Below the pieces are notes generated by a model. The model had not been told where the DNA came from, searched no databases, and worked only from the letters and a program-made list of their open reading frames with translations. A program made the translations under genes and the position numbers. Positions 3,290 to 5,029 of a stretch of DNA of 5,029 nt are shown piece by piece (positions within the stretch are counted from its first letter, which is position 1; every line of letters starts with the position of its first letter). The DNA is taken from NCBI GenBank assembly GCA_025922755.1, contig JAICHE010000104.1:1-5029 (forward strand), given 5' to 3'. This stretch comes from Nitrososphaeraceae archaeon (GTDB taxonomy: Archaea > Thermoproteota > Nitrososphaeria > Nitrososphaerales > Nitrosopumilaceae).

Positions 3290-5029
3290 GTGGCCGGATC
3301 TGTTTTCTTATCTCCAAAATCTATAGCAATTATTGGTGCCTCTGACAAACGAGGAAGTGTTGGAAGCACAATTACATCAAATATTATGAATGGTTTTACA
3401 GGAACTGTATATCCTGTAAGCCCTACAAGAGAAACCGTGTTTTATAAAAAAGCCTACAAAACTGTTCTAGATATTCCAAAGACAGTAGATCTTGCAGTAA
3501 TCGTAATTAAAAACACCCTCGTGGCAGATGTCTTAGAGGAATGTGGAAAGAAAAAAGTCAAAGGTGTCATAATTATTACTGCAGGATTTAAAGAAGTAGA
3601 CGAAGAAGGCGCAAAAAGAGAACAACAGCTTAAAGATATTGCTAAAAAATACAAAATCCAAATCATTGGACCAAATTGTCTTGGAATAATGAATTTAGAT
3701 CCAAAAACAATGATGAATTCTACATTTTTGAAAGTAACTCCAAAGTCTGGAAAAATTGCACTTGTCTCTCAAAGTGGAGCTATTTGTGCAGCTTTAGTTG
3801 AAGATGCTAGTGCACAGGGAATCGGATTCTCTGCTGTTATCAGTATGGGAAACAAGGCGCAAATGAGCGAAGTGGATGTACTAAAGATGCTTGCAGAACA
3901 TAAACAAACCAAAGTTATTGTAATGTATCTTGAGGATATGGGAAACGGTCAAGAATTCCTAAAAGTTTGTAAAAATATTACTAAAAAACTAAAGAAACCA
4001 GTTTTAGTTCTAAAATCAGGACGAAGTCCTGAAGGGGCAAAGGCTGCAATGTCACATACTGGTGCATTGATGGGTTCTGATGAAATTTATGATGCACTAC
4101 TAAAGCAGTCTGGTGCAATTAGGGTAGATACTATGGAAGAACTATTTGATTACGCAACAGCATTTTCAAAACAACCACTTCCAACCGCAGGAGGTTTAGT
4201 TATTGTATCAAACGCTGGAGGACCTGCAATTATTTCCACTGATGCATGTTCCAAACTAGGAATTAGAATGGCCAAAATTGATAGCATTCGTCCAAAAATC
4301 GATGAAGTAATTCCTCCTTGGGGAAGCTCCCGTAATCCAGTTGATATCGTAGGAGATGCTGATTTTAACAGATTCCGTAATGTTTTGGATAGGGTTCTAA
4401 AACATCCCAAAGTAGGTTCTGTAATTTCCATGTGTACGCCATCTGGGACCCTAAATTATGACAAGTTAGCAGAAGTCATTGTTTCAATGTCGAAAAAATA
4501 CAAAAAAACAATGTTGGCAAGTTTAATGGGACTTGATGAGGGTATTACTAACAGAGAAATTTTAGCCAAAGGAGATGTTCCATACTACACATATGCTGAA
4601 GGAGCAATTCGAACTCTTGCTGCAATGATAAAGTTTGCAATATGGGTAAACACCAAAGAAGGAAAAATTACTAAATTCAAAGTAAACAAAACAAAAGCCA
4701 AAAAAATATTTGATAAAGTCAAAAAAGAAAAGCGACCAAACCTCCTTGAAGAAGAAGGACAACAAGTACTCAAAGCATATGGTCTTCCTTTACCAACAAG
4801 TGCTCTTGCAAAAAATGAATCTGATGCCGTAAAAATTGCAAACAAAATAGGATATCCAGTAGTAATGAAAATAGCATCTCCTCAAATAATTCACAAGTCC
4901 GATGCTGGTGGAGTTAAAGTAAATCTAACAAATGACAAGGAAGTCAAAGATGCATTCAAAAAAATTGTAAAAAATGCCAAAAAATACAACAAGGATGCAG
5001 AGATTAAAGGTGTTTTAATTGTTGAAATG
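3290..5029 (+). CDS. ADP-forming acyl-CoA synthetase, fused alpha-beta (3' end cut by window)
   Basis: 580 codons are visible, open to the window edge; fused family members are near 700 residues, so about 120 are missing. The enzyme joins an acid, CoA and ATP to acyl-CoA, ADP and phosphate. Order of parts: a CoA-binding Rossmann domain ('SIAIIGAS', 11-18, to about 125), succinyl-CoA-ligase-like domains with 'IGPNCLG' (126-132) and 'SQSGA', the phosphohistidine H256 in 'SHTGAL', a Lys-rich linker (about 460-484), then the ATP-grasp part from L485 with 'HKSDAGGV', whose H535 matches the second phosphate-carrying His of the family. GTG at 3290 is the only start: an in-frame TAG precedes it at 3266-3268 with no other start between. 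Thaumarchaea use two such enzymes, for 3-hydroxypropionate and for 4-hydroxybutyrate, in carbon fixation. I infer this is one of them but cannot say which, as the downstream gene is not visible. An acetate-type enzyme is less likely. Confidence 0.93.
   Translation, partial: MAGSVFLSPKSIAIIGASDKRGSVGSTITSNIMNGFTGTVYPVSPTRETVFYKKAYKTVLDIPKTVDLAVIVIKNTLVADVLEECGKKKVKGVIIITAGFKEVDEEGAKREQQLKDIAKKYKIQIIGPNCLGIMNLDPKTMMNSTFLKVTPKSGKIALVSQSGAICAALVEDASAQGIGFSAVISMGNKAQMSEVDVLKMLAEHKQTKVIVMYLEDMGNGQEFLKVCKNITKKLKKPVLVLKSGRSPEGAKAAMSHTGALMGSDEIYDALLKQSGAIRVDTMEELFDYATAFSKQPLPTAGGLVIVSNAGGPAIISTDACSKLGIRMAKIDSIRPKIDEVIPPWGSSRNPVDIVGDADFNRFRNVLDRVLKHPKVGSVISMCTPSGTLNYDKLAEVIVSMSKKYKKTMLASLMGLDEGITNREILAKGDVPYYTYAEGAIRTLAAMIKFAIWVNTKEGKITKFKVNKTKAKKIFDKVKKEKRPNLLEEEGQQVLKAYGLPLPTSALAKNESDAVKIANKIGYPVVMKIASPQIIHKSDAGGVKVNLTNDKEVKDAFKKIVKNAKKYNKDAEIKGVLIVEM

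Noticed and set aside
3454..4845. Minus-strand open frames at 3454-3666, 4150-4431, 4562-4765 and 4585-4845
   Set aside because: All are antisense to the acyl-CoA synthetase, which has continuous family motifs across the region; their Phe/Ser-rich products mirror Lys-rich codons.
1..5029. CRISPR arrays, transposases, att sites, tRNA or rRNA genes
   Set aside because: No spaced direct repeats, transposase motifs or RNA-gene patterns were seen; genes fill nearly all of the window.

Overview
The window looks like a piece of a marine ammonia-oxidising archaeon (Nitrososphaerota/Thaumarchaeota, Nitrosopumilus-like). The DNA is AT-rich and compact. Half of the starts are non-ATG (TTG or GTG). Several genes have a TATA-like element about 27 bp before the start codon and no Shine-Dalgarno (SD) site, as expected for leaderless archaeal transcripts. 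The secreted protein carries a beta-sandwich pattern that I associate with thaumarchaeal surface proteins. The last gene is a fused ADP-forming acyl-CoA synthetase of the kind used in the thaumarchaeal 3-hydroxypropionate/4-hydroxybutyrate (3HP/4HB) CO2-fixation cycle. The taxonomic call rests on recognition, not on a search.

Layout. Bases 1-64 are an upstream leader. At 65-316 (+) lies a small protein of unknown function. At 343/355-804 (+) lies a secreted protein whose predicted mature N-terminus is His-Pro-His. It converges on, and shares a TTAA with, a radical SAM enzyme on the minus strand (801-1682). A 110-bp divergent intergenic region holds a TATA box for the radical SAM gene. It also holds a perfect inverted repeat in front of a winged-helix regulator (1793-2095, +). 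The regulator is followed at once by a three-helix membrane protein with a strong SD site (2121-2405), then a four-helix membrane protein (2444-2884). That gene overlaps an RNase H-like gene (2874-3230) by 11 nt. Finally, from a GTG at 3290 and off the right edge, comes the ADP-forming acyl-CoA synthetase, with its own TATA box.

How the genes fit together. The regulator and the three-helix protein form a likely two-gene unit. The four-helix protein and the RNase H-like protein form a second, translationally coupled unit, possibly with a weak promoter of its own. The acyl-CoA synthetase is a separate core-metabolism gene. No mobile element, CRISPR array, tRNA or rRNA is visible. The points most worth following are the possible N-terminal histidine metal site of the secreted protein, the palindrome over the regulator's promoter, the regulator-membrane protein pair, and the coupling of a membrane protein to an RNase H fold that lacks its last catalytic aspartate.
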